Below, one piece after another: positions 16,189 through 25,484 of a stretch of 64,000 nt of DNA. The position numbers and the translations under genes were made by a program. Every line of letters starts with the position of its first letter. Positions within the stretch are counted from its first letter, which is position 1. The DNA is from Pseudomonas pisciculturae (lineage in GTDB: Bacteria; Pseudomonadota; Gammaproteobacteria; Pseudomonadales; Pseudomonadaceae). The notes under the pieces were generated by a model that was not told where the DNA came from, made no database searches, and saw only the letters and a list, made by a program, of their open reading frames with translations. The DNA is taken from NCBI RefSeq assembly GCF_015461805.1, contig NZ_JACVZE010000005.1, forward strand, positions 310,001 to 374,000, read 5' to 3'.

Positions 16189-18597
16189 ATGAAACGAGCA
16201 TCGCGCGCCGCTGGCGTCTCTAGAATTATCCTGCTGGGCCTGGGCGTAATCATCGCCCTGCTCGGCGTGGCGCTGGCCGTTGGCGGCGTCAAACTGGTCA
16301 GCCTGGGAGGTTCCTGGTACTTCCTGATCGGCGGCGTGGCCATGGCGATTGCCGGCCTGCTGATCGCTTGCCGCAAGCCTGCGGGCGCCTGGCTGTTCGC
16401 GGCCTTCCTGGTCGGCACGGCCATTTGGGCAGTCGCGGATGTGGGCCTGGTGTTCTGGCCACTGTTCTCGCGCATCTTCATGTTTGCGGCCATCGGCATG
16501 GTGGTAGCCCTGGTTTACCCACAACTGGTGGGCCGGCCTGCACGCGGCGCCTATGGCGTTGCCGCTGTGTTGGCAGTGGGCGTAGCGGTCGCGGCGGGCA
16601 ATATGTTTGTCGCCCACCCAAGCGTTGCACCGACTGGCACTGGCCCAGGCATCACGCCGGTGGCTGCGGCCGACGCGCAGAAAGATTGGGCGCACTACGG
16701 TAATACCGAAGGTGGCAGCCGCTTCGCAGCGTTGGACCAGATCAACCGCGACACCGTCAACAAGCTCAAGGTTGCGTGGACCTACCACACCGGCGACGTG
16801 GCCATCAGCGACGGCAACGGTGCAGAAGACCAACTGACCCCGCTGCAGATCGGCAACAAAGTGTTCATCTGCACCCCTCACAACAACCTGATCGCCCTCG
16901 ACGCCGACACCGGCAAAGAGCTGTGGAAGAACGAAGTCAACGCCAAATCGGCGGTGTGGCAGCGTTGCCGTGGCATGGCCTACTTCGACGCCACTGCGCC
17001 GATTGCTCAGCCGACCCAGCCCAACAGCTCGCCGATCATTGCCGCCAGCGTGCCTGCCGGTGCGCAATGCCAGCGTCGTCTGCTGACCAACACCATTGAT
17101 GCACGCCTGATCGCAGTGGATGCCGACACCGGCAAGTTCTGCGAAGACTTCGGCACCCATGGCCAAGTGGATTTGAAAGCTGGCCTGGGTAACGTGCCAG
17201 ACAGCTACTACCAACTCTCCTCCGCCCCGCTGATTGCCGGCACCACTGTAGTGGTAGGTGGCCGCGTGGCTGACAACGTACAGACCGACATGCCTGGCGG
17301 CGTGATCCGTGGTTTCGACGTAATCACCGGCCAAATGCGCTGGGCTTTTGACCCGGGCAACCCCGAGGACAAACAAGCGCCAACCGGCGACAGCACTTAC
17401 GTGCGCAGCACCCCAAACAGCTGGGCGCCGATGTCTTACGACCCGCTGATGAACACCTTGTTCTTGCCGATGGGCAGCTCGTCCACCGACATCTACGGTG
17501 TGGAACGTACCCAGCTGAACCACAAATACGGCGCTTCGGTACTGGCGCTGGACGCCTCCACCGGTGCCGAGAAGTGGGTGTACCAAACCGTTCACAATGA
17601 CCTGTGGGACTTCGACCTGCCGATGCAGCCGAGCCTGATCGACTTCACCGCACCAGGCACCGACAAAGCCGTGCCTGCGGTCGTGATCGGCACCAAGGCC
17701 GGCCAGATCTATGTACTGGACCGCGCCACCGGCAAGCCGCTGACTGAGGTTAAAGAAGTACCGGTCAAGGCCGCCAACATCCCGAACGAGCCGTACTCGC
17801 CAACCCAGCCGAAATCAGTGGGCATGCCGCAAATCGGCGCGCAAACCCTGACCGAATCGGACATGTGGGGCGCCACGCCGTACGACCAGTTGCTGTGCCG
17901 CATTGACTTCAAAGGCATGCGCTACGACGGCCTGTACACCGCGCCGGGCACCGATAAATCCCTGAGCTTCCCGGGCTCCCTGGGCGGCATGAACTGGGGC
18001 AGCATCTCTACCGACCCGGTGCACGGCTTTATCTTCGTCAACGACATGCGCCTGGGCCTGTGGATCCAGATGGTCCCGTCGCAGAACAAGGCCCAAACCT
18101 CGTCCGGCGGTGAAGCGCTGAATACCGGCATGGGCGCCGTACCGCTCAAGGGCACGCCGTATGCGGTGAACAAAAACCGCTTCCTGTCGGTGGCCGGCAT
18201 TCCGTGCCAGGCGCCGCCGTTCGGCACCCTCACCGCGATCGACATGAAGACCCAAAAAGTCGCGTGGCAAGTACCGGTAGGCACCGTTGAAGACACCGGC
18301 CCCCTGGGCATCCGCATGCACCTGCCGATCAAGATCGGCCTGCCGACCCTGGGCGGAACCCTGTCGACCCAAGGTGGCCTGATCTTTATCGCTGGCACCC
18401 AGGACTTCTACCTGCGCGCCTTCAACAGCGCCAACGGCGATGAAATCTGGAAAGCCCGCCTGCCCGTCGGCAGCCAAGGTGGCCCGATGACCTACGTGTC
18501 GCCGAAAACCGGCAAGCAGTACGTGGTCATCACCGCCGGCGGCGCACGCCAGTCCACTGACCGTGGCGACTACGTGATCGCCTACGCCCTGCCATAA
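16189..18597 (+). CDS. gcd: Membrane-bound quinoprotein glucose dehydrogenase
   Basis: An 802-aa PQQ-dependent dehydrogenase that oxidises glucose to gluconolactone on the periplasmic face and passes electrons to ubiquinone. Five hydrophobic helices in residues 1-140 are followed by the eight-bladed PQQ propeller (DWAHYGNTEGGSRFAALDQIN, VYQTVHNDLWDFDLPMQPSL, GGMNWGS). Length fits the family. The ATG at 16189 is chosen over a TTG ten codons upstream; neither has a strong ribosome binding site. It precedes oprB across a terminator, as in other pseudomonads. Confidence 0.96.
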   Translation: MKRASRAAGVSRIILLGLGVIIALLGVALAVGGVKLVSLGGSWYFLIGGVAMAIAGLLIACRKPAGAWLFAAFLVGTAIWAVADVGLVFWPLFSRIFMFAAIGMVVALVYPQLVGRPARGAYGVAAVLAVGVAVAAGNMFVAHPSVAPTGTGPGITPVAAADAQKDWAHYGNTEGGSRFAALDQINRDTVNKLKVAWTYHTGDVAISDGNGAEDQLTPLQIGNKVFICTPHNNLIALDADTGKELWKNEVNAKSAVWQRCRGMAYFDATAPIAQPTQPNSSPIIAASVPAGAQCQRRLLTNTIDARLIAVDADTGKFCEDFGTHGQVDLKAGLGNVPDSYYQLSSAPLIAGTTVVVGGRVADNVQTDMPGGVIRGFDVITGQMRWAFDPGNPEDKQAPTGDSTYVRSTPNSWAPMSYDPLMNTLFLPMGSSSTDIYGVERTQLNHKYGASVLALDASTGAEKWVYQTVHNDLWDFDLPMQPSLIDFTAPGTDKAVPAVVIGTKAGQIYVLDRATGKPLTEVKEVPVKAANIPNEPYSPTQPKSVGMPQIGAQTLTESDMWGATPYDQLLCRIDFKGMRYDGLYTAPGTDKSLSFPGSLGGMNWGSISTDPVHGFIFVNDMRLGLWIQMVPSQNKAQTSSGGEALNTGMGAVPLKGTPYAVNKNRFLSVAGIPCQAPPFGTLTAIDMKTQKVAWQVPVGTVEDTGPLGIRMHLPIKIGLPTLGGTLSTQGGLIFIAGTQDFYLRAFNSANGDEIWKARLPVGSQGGPMTYVSPKTGKQYVVITAGGARQSTDRGDYVIAYALP

Positions 18598-18607
18598 CCC
18601 TCTGTTA

Positions 18608-18634
18608 GCGCGGTGCCCCCCGCACCGCGCTTTT
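18608..18634 (+). terminator. Intrinsic terminator between gcd and oprB
   Basis: GCGCGGTGC (18608-18616) pairs perfectly with GCACCGCGC (18622-18630), followed by TTTT. It can end or attenuate the gcd transcript before oprB. Confidence 0.8.
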
Positions 18635-18650
18635 CGTTTGGAAGACCCGC

Positions 18651-19916
18651 ATGACCCCCACTTCTCATATCCCCTTTGGGCGCTTGCTGCTGGGCGTAGC
18701 CCTGAGTGCCGCCCTGCCCGTGCAAGCCGATGACACCACCCTGACCGGTGACTGGGGCGGCCTGCGCCGCGAGCTGGAAGACACCGGCATCCGCTTCACC
18801 GGCGACTACAGCGGTGAAACCGCCTACAACGCCCACGGCGGTCTGCACCGTTCGGCACGCTACTCGCAAAACCTCAAGCTTGGCGTGCAGTTCGACCTGG
18901 GCAAGCTCTACGGTTTCAACAATGGCGACCGCATCCAGGTCACCCTCAACGACCGTCGCGGCAACAGCGCTTCCGAAGACTTGGTGGGCAACCGCCTGCC
19001 AATCCAGGAAAACTACGGCGGCCTCTACACCCGCCTGACCGAATTGAGCTACGAGCGCACCCTGTTTACCCCGGCGCTCAACGTGAAGCTCGGCTACATG
19101 GCCATGGGCAATGACCTCGGCGGCCTGGACAGCGGCATCCTGTGCAACTTCATGAACGCCGGTTTCTGCGGGCACCCGCTGAACATGTCCGGCGGCAGCG
19201 GTTGGACCAACTACCCCAACGCCCGCCTGGGCGCACGGATCAAATACGACTTCTCGCCAAGCTGGCAATTGCGCGTGGCGGCGTTCAACGTCGACCCGGA
19301 TAGCAATGGCGACTCCAGCCGCGCCTGGAAGCTGAGCCCCAAGCACACCACCGGCACCGTGGTACCCATCGAGTTGGTGTACAAACACGCGGGCACCCTG
19401 CCGGGTGAATACAAGCTGGGGTATTACTACGACAGCTCCGACGTCAAGCGCATCGGCAGCAACAAGGACGTCAGCGGGCGCAGCGGGCATTACCTTCTGA
19501 TCGACCAGGCGGTATGGGCTTCCGATTCCTCCGCCGGCCGTGTGCTGCACGCCTTCGGCCAATACTCCGCCGCCAGTGAAGCGGCCTCGCCGTTCAGCAA
19601 GTGGTATGGCGCGGGCGTAGTGCTGTACAAACCGTTCGAAGGCCGCCCGCGTGACACCGTTGCACTGGGCTACGGTCGCGCAGTGCCGAACCCGCGAAGC
19701 CGCGAAGTGCAGGAATTGGCAGCCTTGGATGCGGGGACGGACTACCCGAACCTGAACAACGCCGAGCAGTTGATCGAACTGAGCTACGGCTACCAGGCCA
19801 CGCCTTGGCTAAGCCTGCGCCCGGATGTGCAATACATCATCGAACCGGGGGCGTTTTCCGGTGACAACATCGACAACGCCCTGGTGCTGGGCCTGCAGGT
19901 CAAAGCCGTGTTCTGA
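18651..19916 (+). CDS. oprB: OprB-family carbohydrate-selective porin
   Basis: A 421-aa outer-membrane sugar porin with an N-terminal signal peptide (residues 1-25, ending VQADD). DTTLTGDWGGLRRELEDTGI is the usual OprB start, and the C-terminus VKAVF ends in Phe as expected for a barrel. It would bring glucose into the periplasm for Gcd directly upstream. Confidence 0.93.
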   Translation: MTPTSHIPFGRLLLGVALSAALPVQADDTTLTGDWGGLRRELEDTGIRFTGDYSGETAYNAHGGLHRSARYSQNLKLGVQFDLGKLYGFNNGDRIQVTLNDRRGNSASEDLVGNRLPIQENYGGLYTRLTELSYERTLFTPALNVKLGYMAMGNDLGGLDSGILCNFMNAGFCGHPLNMSGGSGWTNYPNARLGARIKYDFSPSWQLRVAAFNVDPDSNGDSSRAWKLSPKHTTGTVVPIELVYKHAGTLPGEYKLGYYYDSSDVKRIGSNKDVSGRSGHYLLIDQAVWASDSSAGRVLHAFGQYSAASEAASPFSKWYGAGVVLYKPFEGRPRDTVALGYGRAVPNPRSREVQELAALDAGTDYPNLNNAEQLIELSYGYQATPWLSLRPDVQYIIEPGAFSGDNIDNALVLGLQVKAVF

Positions 19917-19975
19917 ACCGGCTCCCCCATTTGAATCTGTGCCAAACCCAGAAAATGAGTACACCGCCTATCCCC

Positions 19976-20066
19976 TGTGGGAGCGGGCTTGCCCGCGAAG
20001 GCGGTGTACCAGTTGGCACACAGGCTGGCTGACCCACCGCTATCCCAGGCAAGCCAGCTCCCACAT
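19976..20066. repeat. REPIN, GGAGCGGG/GCCAGC mixed arms (tandem copy 1)
   Basis: The left arm is TGTGGGAGCGGGCTTGCCCG and the right arm is CAGGCAAGCCAGCTCCCACA. The arms are slightly mismatched to each other. A near-copy follows 43 nt later. Together with copy 2 it fills most of the 312-nt gap between oprB and xylR, which holds no gene. Confidence 0.85.
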
Positions 20067-20109
20067 TGAGTCGGTGTTGAGCCTGCGCCAATTTGCAAAC
20101 CCAATCCCC

Positions 20110-20200
20110 TGTGGGAGCGGGCTTGCCCGCGAAGGCGGTGTATCAGTTGGCACACAGGCTGGCTGACCCGCCGCTATCGCAGGCAAGCCAGCTCCCACAT
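20110..20200. repeat. REPIN, tandem copy 2
   Basis: Almost identical to 19976-20066, including the GGCGGTGTA…AGTTGGCACACAGGCTGG interior. The tandem arrangement suggests local duplication. It lies just beyond the 3' end of xylR. Confidence 0.85.
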
Positions 20201-20228
20201 TTTTCTCTGAACCTGGCCGGCAAAAAGT

Positions 20229-21401
20229 CTAGCGGCCCTGCTGGTATTGTCGTGGCGTACAGCCGAACTCCCGGCGAAACACCGTGTGCAGGTACTGCGC
20301 GGATTTGAAGCCACACTGCTGGGCAATATCGGCAATCGCCAAGCGGTTGCCCTCCAAGCCTTTGGCGGCGTTGGCCAGTTTGAAACGCAGGATCTCGTCG
20401 TGCACGCTGCACCCGCGGGCCTTGCGAAAGTGCGCCTCCAACGACGAGCGTGACACGCCCACATACGCCGCGACCTGGGCGGTCTTGATGCCTTGGCAAG
20501 CGTATTGGCGGATAAACAACAGCGCCTGCATCACGTAGGTGTTACCCAACGGTTGATGCGAGCTCGAAGCCTGCACATTGATCGCCTCAGGCGGCACCAG
20601 AATCTGCTCCGCCTTGCAGGGTTTGCCATGCAGCATCCGGTGCAACAACGCGGCGGCGGTGCGGCCCATGGTTTCTGTGCCTTGAATGACTGAACTCAGC
20701 GGCACTCGCGTGAGGGTGCGGGTCAGCGGGTCATTGTCGATGCCGATCAATGCCACTTGCTCCGGCACCGCGATACCCGCGGTCAAACAAGCCTGCAGCA
20801 ACTGCCGGGCACGGGCGTCGGTGACGGCGATGATGCCGATGGGTTTGGGCAGGCCTTGCAGCCAGGCAATCTGCTGCTCCACGGCGCTGTCCCAGAGCGG
20901 AGCACTGGTGCCAAGGCCGCGATAGACCTCGACCTGCAAACCATCCCTTTGCATCAAGCTGCGAAAGGCTTTTTCCCGTTCCTGCGCCCAACGATTGGCC
21001 TGGGCTTCGGGCAGACTAAAACAGGCAAAGCGCGTCAGCCCGGCGTCGATCAAGTGTTCGTAGGCCAACCTCATCAATGCATGGTTATCGGTGGCTACAT
21101 AGGGAATGCCCGTGGGATAGGCGCGCGCATCCTCATAAGACCCACCCACCGCCACCACCGGCAGTTTGCTCCCCGCCAACGCCTCGCCGATCAGCGGGTC
21201 ATCGAAGTCGGCAATGATGCCGTCGCCCTGCCAGCGCTCGATACCCTTGAGGCGACACAAAAAGTCTTCTTCGAGAAACAAGTCCCATGACGCACGAGTG
21301 CTGCTCAGGTAATTGCCGATACCGGCGATGATGCCTCGGTCGTAGATCTTGCTGCCGTTGAACAGCAGGGCAATACGGTGCACGGGCGGTAGGGTTTTCA
21401 T
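20229..21401 (-). CDS. xylR: Xylose operon transcriptional regulator XylR
   Basis: A 390-aa regulator. The N-terminal two thirds is a periplasmic-binding-protein-like sugar sensor (HRIALLFNGSKIYDRGIIAGIGNYL), and the C-terminal 100 aa is an AraC helix-turn-helix (IKTAQVAAYVGVSRSSLEAHFRK, IAQQCGFKSAQYLHTVFRREFG). Length matches E. coli XylR. The ATG at 21401 has AGGAT nine bases upstream. It is divergent from xylA and should activate xylAFGH when xylose binds. An inverted repeat CACCA-N5-TGGTG at 21455-21469 lies in the shared promoter region. Confidence 0.93.
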   Translation of the reverse strand: MKTLPPVHRIALLFNGSKIYDRGIIAGIGNYLSSTRASWDLFLEEDFLCRLKGIERWQGDGIIADFDDPLIGEALAGSKLPVVAVGGSYEDARAYPTGIPYVATDNHALMRLAYEHLIDAGLTRFACFSLPEAQANRWAQEREKAFRSLMQRDGLQVEVYRGLGTSAPLWDSAVEQQIAWLQGLPKPIGIIAVTDARARQLLQACLTAGIAVPEQVALIGIDNDPLTRTLTRVPLSSVIQGTETMGRTAAALLHRMLHGKPCKAEQILVPPEAINVQASSSHQPLGNTYVMQALLFIRQYACQGIKTAQVAAYVGVSRSSLEAHFRKARGCSVHDEILRFKLANAAKGLEGNRLAIADIAQQCGFKSAQYLHTVFRREFGCTPRQYQQGR

Positions 21402-21540
21402 TGTTTTTATCCTGGGGCCGGTCGACACAGACTAGACCTCGCTACTCAAAATCGCACCATCCCTTGGTGATTTTCATAATTTTTGGCCCCCACCCCGTTG
21501 CTAGTATCCAGACACCGCCAAGAACAATAAGGAAAGCGCC

Positions 21541-22857
21541 ATGCCGTACTTCCCAGGTGTCGAGAAGGTTCGCTTCGAAGGCCCCAACAGCGATTCCCCC
21601 CTCGCCTTTCGCCATTACGACGCCAACAAACTCATCCTCGGCAAACCTATGCGAGAACACCTGCGCATGGCGGCCTGTTATTGGCACACCTTTGTCTGGC
21701 CGGGGGCGGATATGTTTGGGGTGGGCACCTTCAAACGGCCGTGGCAGCGCAGTGGCAACCCAATGGAGTTGGCCATCGGCAAGGCAGACGCAGCCTTTGA
21801 GTTCTTCTCCAAACTGGGCATCGACTACTACAGCTTTCACGACACCGACGTCGCCCCCGAAGGCAGCTCGCTCAAGGAGTACCGCAACCACTTTGCGCAG
21901 ATGGTCGATCACCTGGAGCGCCACCAGGAACAGACCGGCATCAAGCTGCTGTGGGGCACCGCCAATTGCTTCAGCAACCCGCGTTTTGCCGCCGGTGCTG
22001 CCAGCAACCCAGACCCTGAAGTGTTCGCCGTTGCGGCCGCCCAAGTGTTCAGCGCAATGAATGCAACGCTGCGACTCAAAGGCGCCAACTACGTGCTGTG
22101 GGGCGGCCGTGAAGGTTATGAAACCCTGCTAAACACCGACCTCAAGCGCGAACGCGAACAGCTCGGGCGCTTTATGCGCATGGTGGTGGAGCACAAGCAC
22201 AAGATCGGCTTCAAAGGCGACCTACTCATCGAGCCCAAACCCCAGGAGCCCACCAAACACCAATACGATTACGACAGCGCCACGGTGTTCGGCTTCCTGC
22301 ATGAGTACGGCCTGGAGCATGAGATCAAGGTGAATATCGAAGCCAACCACGCCACCTTGGCCGGGCACAGCTTTCATCATGAGATTGCCACCGCCGTGTC
22401 TTTGGGGATCTTCGGCAGCATCGACGCCAACCGGGGCGACCCGCAGAACGGCTGGGACACCGACCAGTTCCCCAATAGCGTTGAAGAGATGACCCTGGCC
22501 ACTTATGAAATCCTCAAGGCTGGCGGGTTTAAAAATGGCGGCTATAACTTTGACTCCAAGGTACGCCGCCAAAGCCTGGATGAGGTGGACCTGTTTCACG
22601 GCCATGTAGAGGCGATGGATGTGCTGGCCCTGGCGCTGGAACGCGCTGCGGCAATGGTGCAAAACGATCGGCTTCAGCAGTTCAAGGACCAGCGGTATGC
22701 CGGTTGGCAGCAGCCGTTGGGCCAGGCGGTGTTGGCGGGGGAATTCAGCCTGGAGTCGTTGGCCGAGCATGCGTTTGCCAGTGAGTTGAACCCCCAAGCC
22801 GTGAGTGGGCGGCAGGAGATGCTTGAAGGGATCGTCAATCGGTTTATCTACCGGTAA
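21541..22857 (+). CDS. xylA: Xylose isomerase
   Basis: A 438-aa class II xylose isomerase converting D-xylose to D-xylulose. The catalytic His region (YYSFHDTDVAPEG), metal ligands (LLIEPKPQEPTKHQYDYD, NIEANHATLAGHSFHHE) and DANRGDPQNGWDTDQFP are all intact. The start follows AAGGAAAGCGCC. It is the first gene of xylAFGH; no xylulokinase gene (xylB) is in the window, so that step must be encoded elsewhere. Confidence 0.97.
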   Translation: MPYFPGVEKVRFEGPNSDSPLAFRHYDANKLILGKPMREHLRMAACYWHTFVWPGADMFGVGTFKRPWQRSGNPMELAIGKADAAFEFFSKLGIDYYSFHDTDVAPEGSSLKEYRNHFAQMVDHLERHQEQTGIKLLWGTANCFSNPRFAAGAASNPDPEVFAVAAAQVFSAMNATLRLKGANYVLWGGREGYETLLNTDLKREREQLGRFMRMVVEHKHKIGFKGDLLIEPKPQEPTKHQYDYDSATVFGFLHEYGLEHEIKVNIEANHATLAGHSFHHEIATAVSLGIFGSIDANRGDPQNGWDTDQFPNSVEEMTLATYEILKAGGFKNGGYNFDSKVRRQSLDEVDLFHGHVEAMDVLALALERAAAMVQNDRLQQFKDQRYAGWQQPLGQAVLAGEFSLESLAEHAFASELNPQAVSGRQEMLEGIVNRFIYR

Positions 22858-22888
22858 CCGTGTGGCGAGGGAGCTCTTTCCCCACGGT
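22857..22888 (+). repeat. Intra-operon stem-loop / isolated REP between xylA and xylF
   Basis: ACCGTG (22857-22862) pairs with CACGGT (22883-22888), with an inner GGGA/TCCC pairing; the sequence resembles one half of a GGCGAGGGAG-type REP. Located just after the xylA stop, it could set the xylA to xylFGH expression ratio. Confidence 0.6.
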
Positions 22889-22938
22889 AACAGTGTTTGT
22901 TTTGAGTCTTTCCAACAACAATAAAAGGACGCACAACC

Positions 22939-23931
22939 ATGAAACGCACCCTTATCGCCACTGCCCTGGCCCTGCTCGCCCTCCCGGTGATGGCTGACCC
23001 GGCCCACCCAAAAATTGGTTTCTCCATCGACGACCTGCGCCTGGAACGCTGGTCCCGCGACCGCGACTATTTCGTCGCCGCTGCCGAAAAACTCGATGCC
23101 AAGGTCTTCGTGCAATCAGCCGATGCCAACGAGCAGAAGCAAATCTCGCAGATCGAAAACCTGATCTCCCGTGGCGTCGATGTCATCGTCATCGTGCCGT
23201 TCAACGCCACCGTGCTCACCAATGCCGTTGCCGAAGCCAAGAAGGCCGGGATCAAGGTGGTGTCTTACGACCGCTTGATTCTCAACGCCGACATCGACGC
23301 GTATATCTCCTTCGATAATGAAAAAGTCGGCGAAATGCAGGCCAGCGGCGTATTGCAGGCAGCGCCGAAAGGCAATTACTTCCTGCTCGGGGGCGCACCC
23401 ACCGACAACAACGCCAAGGTGCTGCGCGAAGGCCAGATGAAGGTGCTGCAACCGGCCATCGACAAAGGCGACATCAAGGTCGTAGGCCAGCAGTGGGTCA
23501 AGGAGTGGAACCCTACCGAAGCCCTGAGCATCGTCGAAAACGCCCTGACCCGAAACGACAACAAGATCGACGCCATCGTCGCCTCCAACGACGCCACCGC
23601 CGGCGGTGCAATCCAGGCCCTGGCCGCGCAGAAACTGGCAGGCAAAGTTCCAATCTCGGGCCAGGACGCCGACCTCGCCGCCATCAAACGCGTGATCGAC
23701 GGCACCCAGACCATGACGGTGTACAAACCCCTAAAGTTGATCGCCACCGAAGCCGCCAAGCTCTCGGTGCAACTGGCGCGCAATGAAAAACCAACCTACA
23801 GCTCGCAATACGACAACGGCAGCAAAAAGGTCGACACCATTTTGCTCACCCCTACCCCGCTGACCAAAGCCAACATCGACCTGCTTGAGAAGGACGGGTT
23901 CTACACCAAAGAGCAGATCGCCGGGCAGTGA
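22939..23931 (+). CDS. xylF: D-xylose ABC transporter periplasmic binding protein
   Basis: A 330-aa sugar-binding protein. Signal peptide MKRTLIATALALLALPVMA is followed by the mature domain IGFSIDDLRLERWSRDRDYF and the family segments IVPFNATVLTNAV and SNDATAGGAIQAL. It delivers xylose to XylGH. The ribosome binding site AAGGA is well placed. Confidence 0.95.
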   Translation: MKRTLIATALALLALPVMADPAHPKIGFSIDDLRLERWSRDRDYFVAAAEKLDAKVFVQSADANEQKQISQIENLISRGVDVIVIVPFNATVLTNAVAEAKKAGIKVVSYDRLILNADIDAYISFDNEKVGEMQASGVLQAAPKGNYFLLGGAPTDNNAKVLREGQMKVLQPAIDKGDIKVVGQQWVKEWNPTEALSIVENALTRNDNKIDAIVASNDATAGGAIQALAAQKLAGKVPISGQDADLAAIKRVIDGTQTMTVYKPLKLIATEAAKLSVQLARNEKPTYSSQYDNGSKKVDTILLTPTPLTKANIDLLEKDGFYTKEQIAGQ

Positions 23932-23936
23932 CCGCC

Positions 23937-25484
23937 ATGGCCGACTACCTGCTGCAAATGAACGGCATCGTCAAAACCTTTGGCGGTGTCAAAGCGCTCA
24001 ACGGCATTGATCTCCAGGTTCGGCCGGGGGAATGCGTGGGCCTGTGCGGCGAGAACGGTGCCGGCAAATCCACCTTGATGAAGGTGCTGTCAGCGGTCTA
24101 CCCGCACGGCACCTGGGAGGGCGAAATCCTCTGGAACGGGCAGCCGCTCAAGGCCCAGTCCATCCGCGAAACCGAGGCCGCAGGCATCGTGATCATCCAC
24201 CAGGAACTGACCCTGGTGCCCGACCTGTCGGTGGCCGAAAACATCTTTATGGGCCACGAACTGACCTTGCCGGGTGGCCGTATGAACTACCCGGCCATGC
24301 TCCACCGCGCCGAAGCCTTGATGCGCGAGCTCAAGGTGCCGAACATGAACGTGGCGCTGCCGGTGTCGCAGTACGGCGGCGGCTACCAACAACTGGTGGA
24401 AATCGCCAAGGCCCTCAACAAACAGGCGCGCCTGTTGATTCTCGACGAGCCCTCCTCGGCCCTGACCCGCTCCGAAATCGAGGTGCTGCTCGACATCATC
24501 CGAGGCCTCAAGGCCAAGGGCGTGGCCTGCGTGTACATCTCCCACAAGCTCGATGAAGTGGCGGCGGTGTGTGACTCCATCGCCGTCATCCGCGACGGCA
24601 AGCACATCGCGACCACGGCGATGGCCGATATGGACATCGCAAAGATCATCACCCAGATGGTTGGCCGCGAGATGAGCAACCTCTACCCCACCGAGCCACA
24701 CGCGGTGGGCGAGGTGATTTTCGAGGCGCGCAACGTCACCTGCTTTGACGTCGACAACCCCAAGCGCAAGCGCGTGGATGACATTTCGTTTGCGCTCAAG
24801 CGCGGTGAAATCCTCGGCATCGCAGGGCTGGTGGGTGCCGGGCGCACGGAGCTGGTATCCGCATTGTTCGGCGCCTACCCCGGGCGCTACAGCGCCGAGG
24901 TGTGGCTGGACGGCCAGGTGATCGACACGCGTACGCCACTTAAATCGATCCGCGCCGGGCTGTGCATGGTGCCCGAAGACCGCAAGCGCCAAGGCATCAT
25001 CCCCGACTTCGGCGTAGGCCAGAACATCACCCTGGCGGTGCTCGACACCTACGCCAGCATGACCCGCATCGACGCCGAGGCCGAACTGGGCAGCATCGAC
25101 CAGCAAATAGCACGCATGCACCTCAAGACGTCGAGCCCGTACTTGCCGATCACCAGCCTGTCGGGGGGCAATCAGCAAAAAGCTGTGCTGGCGAAGATGT
25201 TGATGGCCAAGCCCCGTGTACTGATCCTCGATGAGCCCACACGCGGCGTGGACGTAGGCGCCAAGTATGAGATCTACAAGTTGATGGGCTTACTCGCGGC
25301 CGAAGGCGTGGCGATCATCATGGTGTCGTCGGAGTTGGCCGAAGTGCTGGGGGTGTCCGACCGCGTGCTAGTGATCGGCGAAGGCCGGCTGCGGGGCGAC
25401 TTCGTTAACCAAGGGCTCACTCAGGAACAGGTGCTCGCCGCTGCGCTCAGCCATAACAACAATAATGATCGGAAGACCGCGTAG
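23937..25484 (+). CDS. xylG: D-xylose ABC transporter ATP-binding protein
   Basis: A 515-aa ATPase with two nucleotide-binding domains in tandem, typical of sugar importers. The first has GENGAGKST and ILDEPSSALT; the second has the degenerate Walker A region GLVGAGRTEL and LSGGNQQK…ILDEPTRGVD. ATG at 23937 gives the usual start MADYLLQMNG; a GTG at 23928 overlapping the xylF stop is possible. Confidence 0.95.
   Translation: MADYLLQMNGIVKTFGGVKALNGIDLQVRPGECVGLCGENGAGKSTLMKVLSAVYPHGTWEGEILWNGQPLKAQSIRETEAAGIVIIHQELTLVPDLSVAENIFMGHELTLPGGRMNYPAMLHRAEALMRELKVPNMNVALPVSQYGGGYQQLVEIAKALNKQARLLILDEPSSALTRSEIEVLLDIIRGLKAKGVACVYISHKLDEVAAVCDSIAVIRDGKHIATTAMADMDIAKIITQMVGREMSNLYPTEPHAVGEVIFEARNVTCFDVDNPKRKRVDDISFALKRGEILGIAGLVGAGRTELVSALFGAYPGRYSAEVWLDGQVIDTRTPLKSIRAGLCMVPEDRKRQGIIPDFGVGQNITLAVLDTYASMTRIDAEAELGSIDQQIARMHLKTSSPYLPITSLSGGNQQKAVLAKMLMAKPRVLILDEPTRGVDVGAKYEIYKLMGLLAAEGVAIIMVSSELAEVLGVSDRVLVIGEGRLRGDFVNQGLTQEQVLAAALSHNNNNDRKTA

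Noticed and set aside
21455..21469. CACCA-N5-TGGTG as the XylR operator
   Set aside because: AraC-type XylR proteins usually bind direct repeats; a single short inverted repeat is too weak to annotate.
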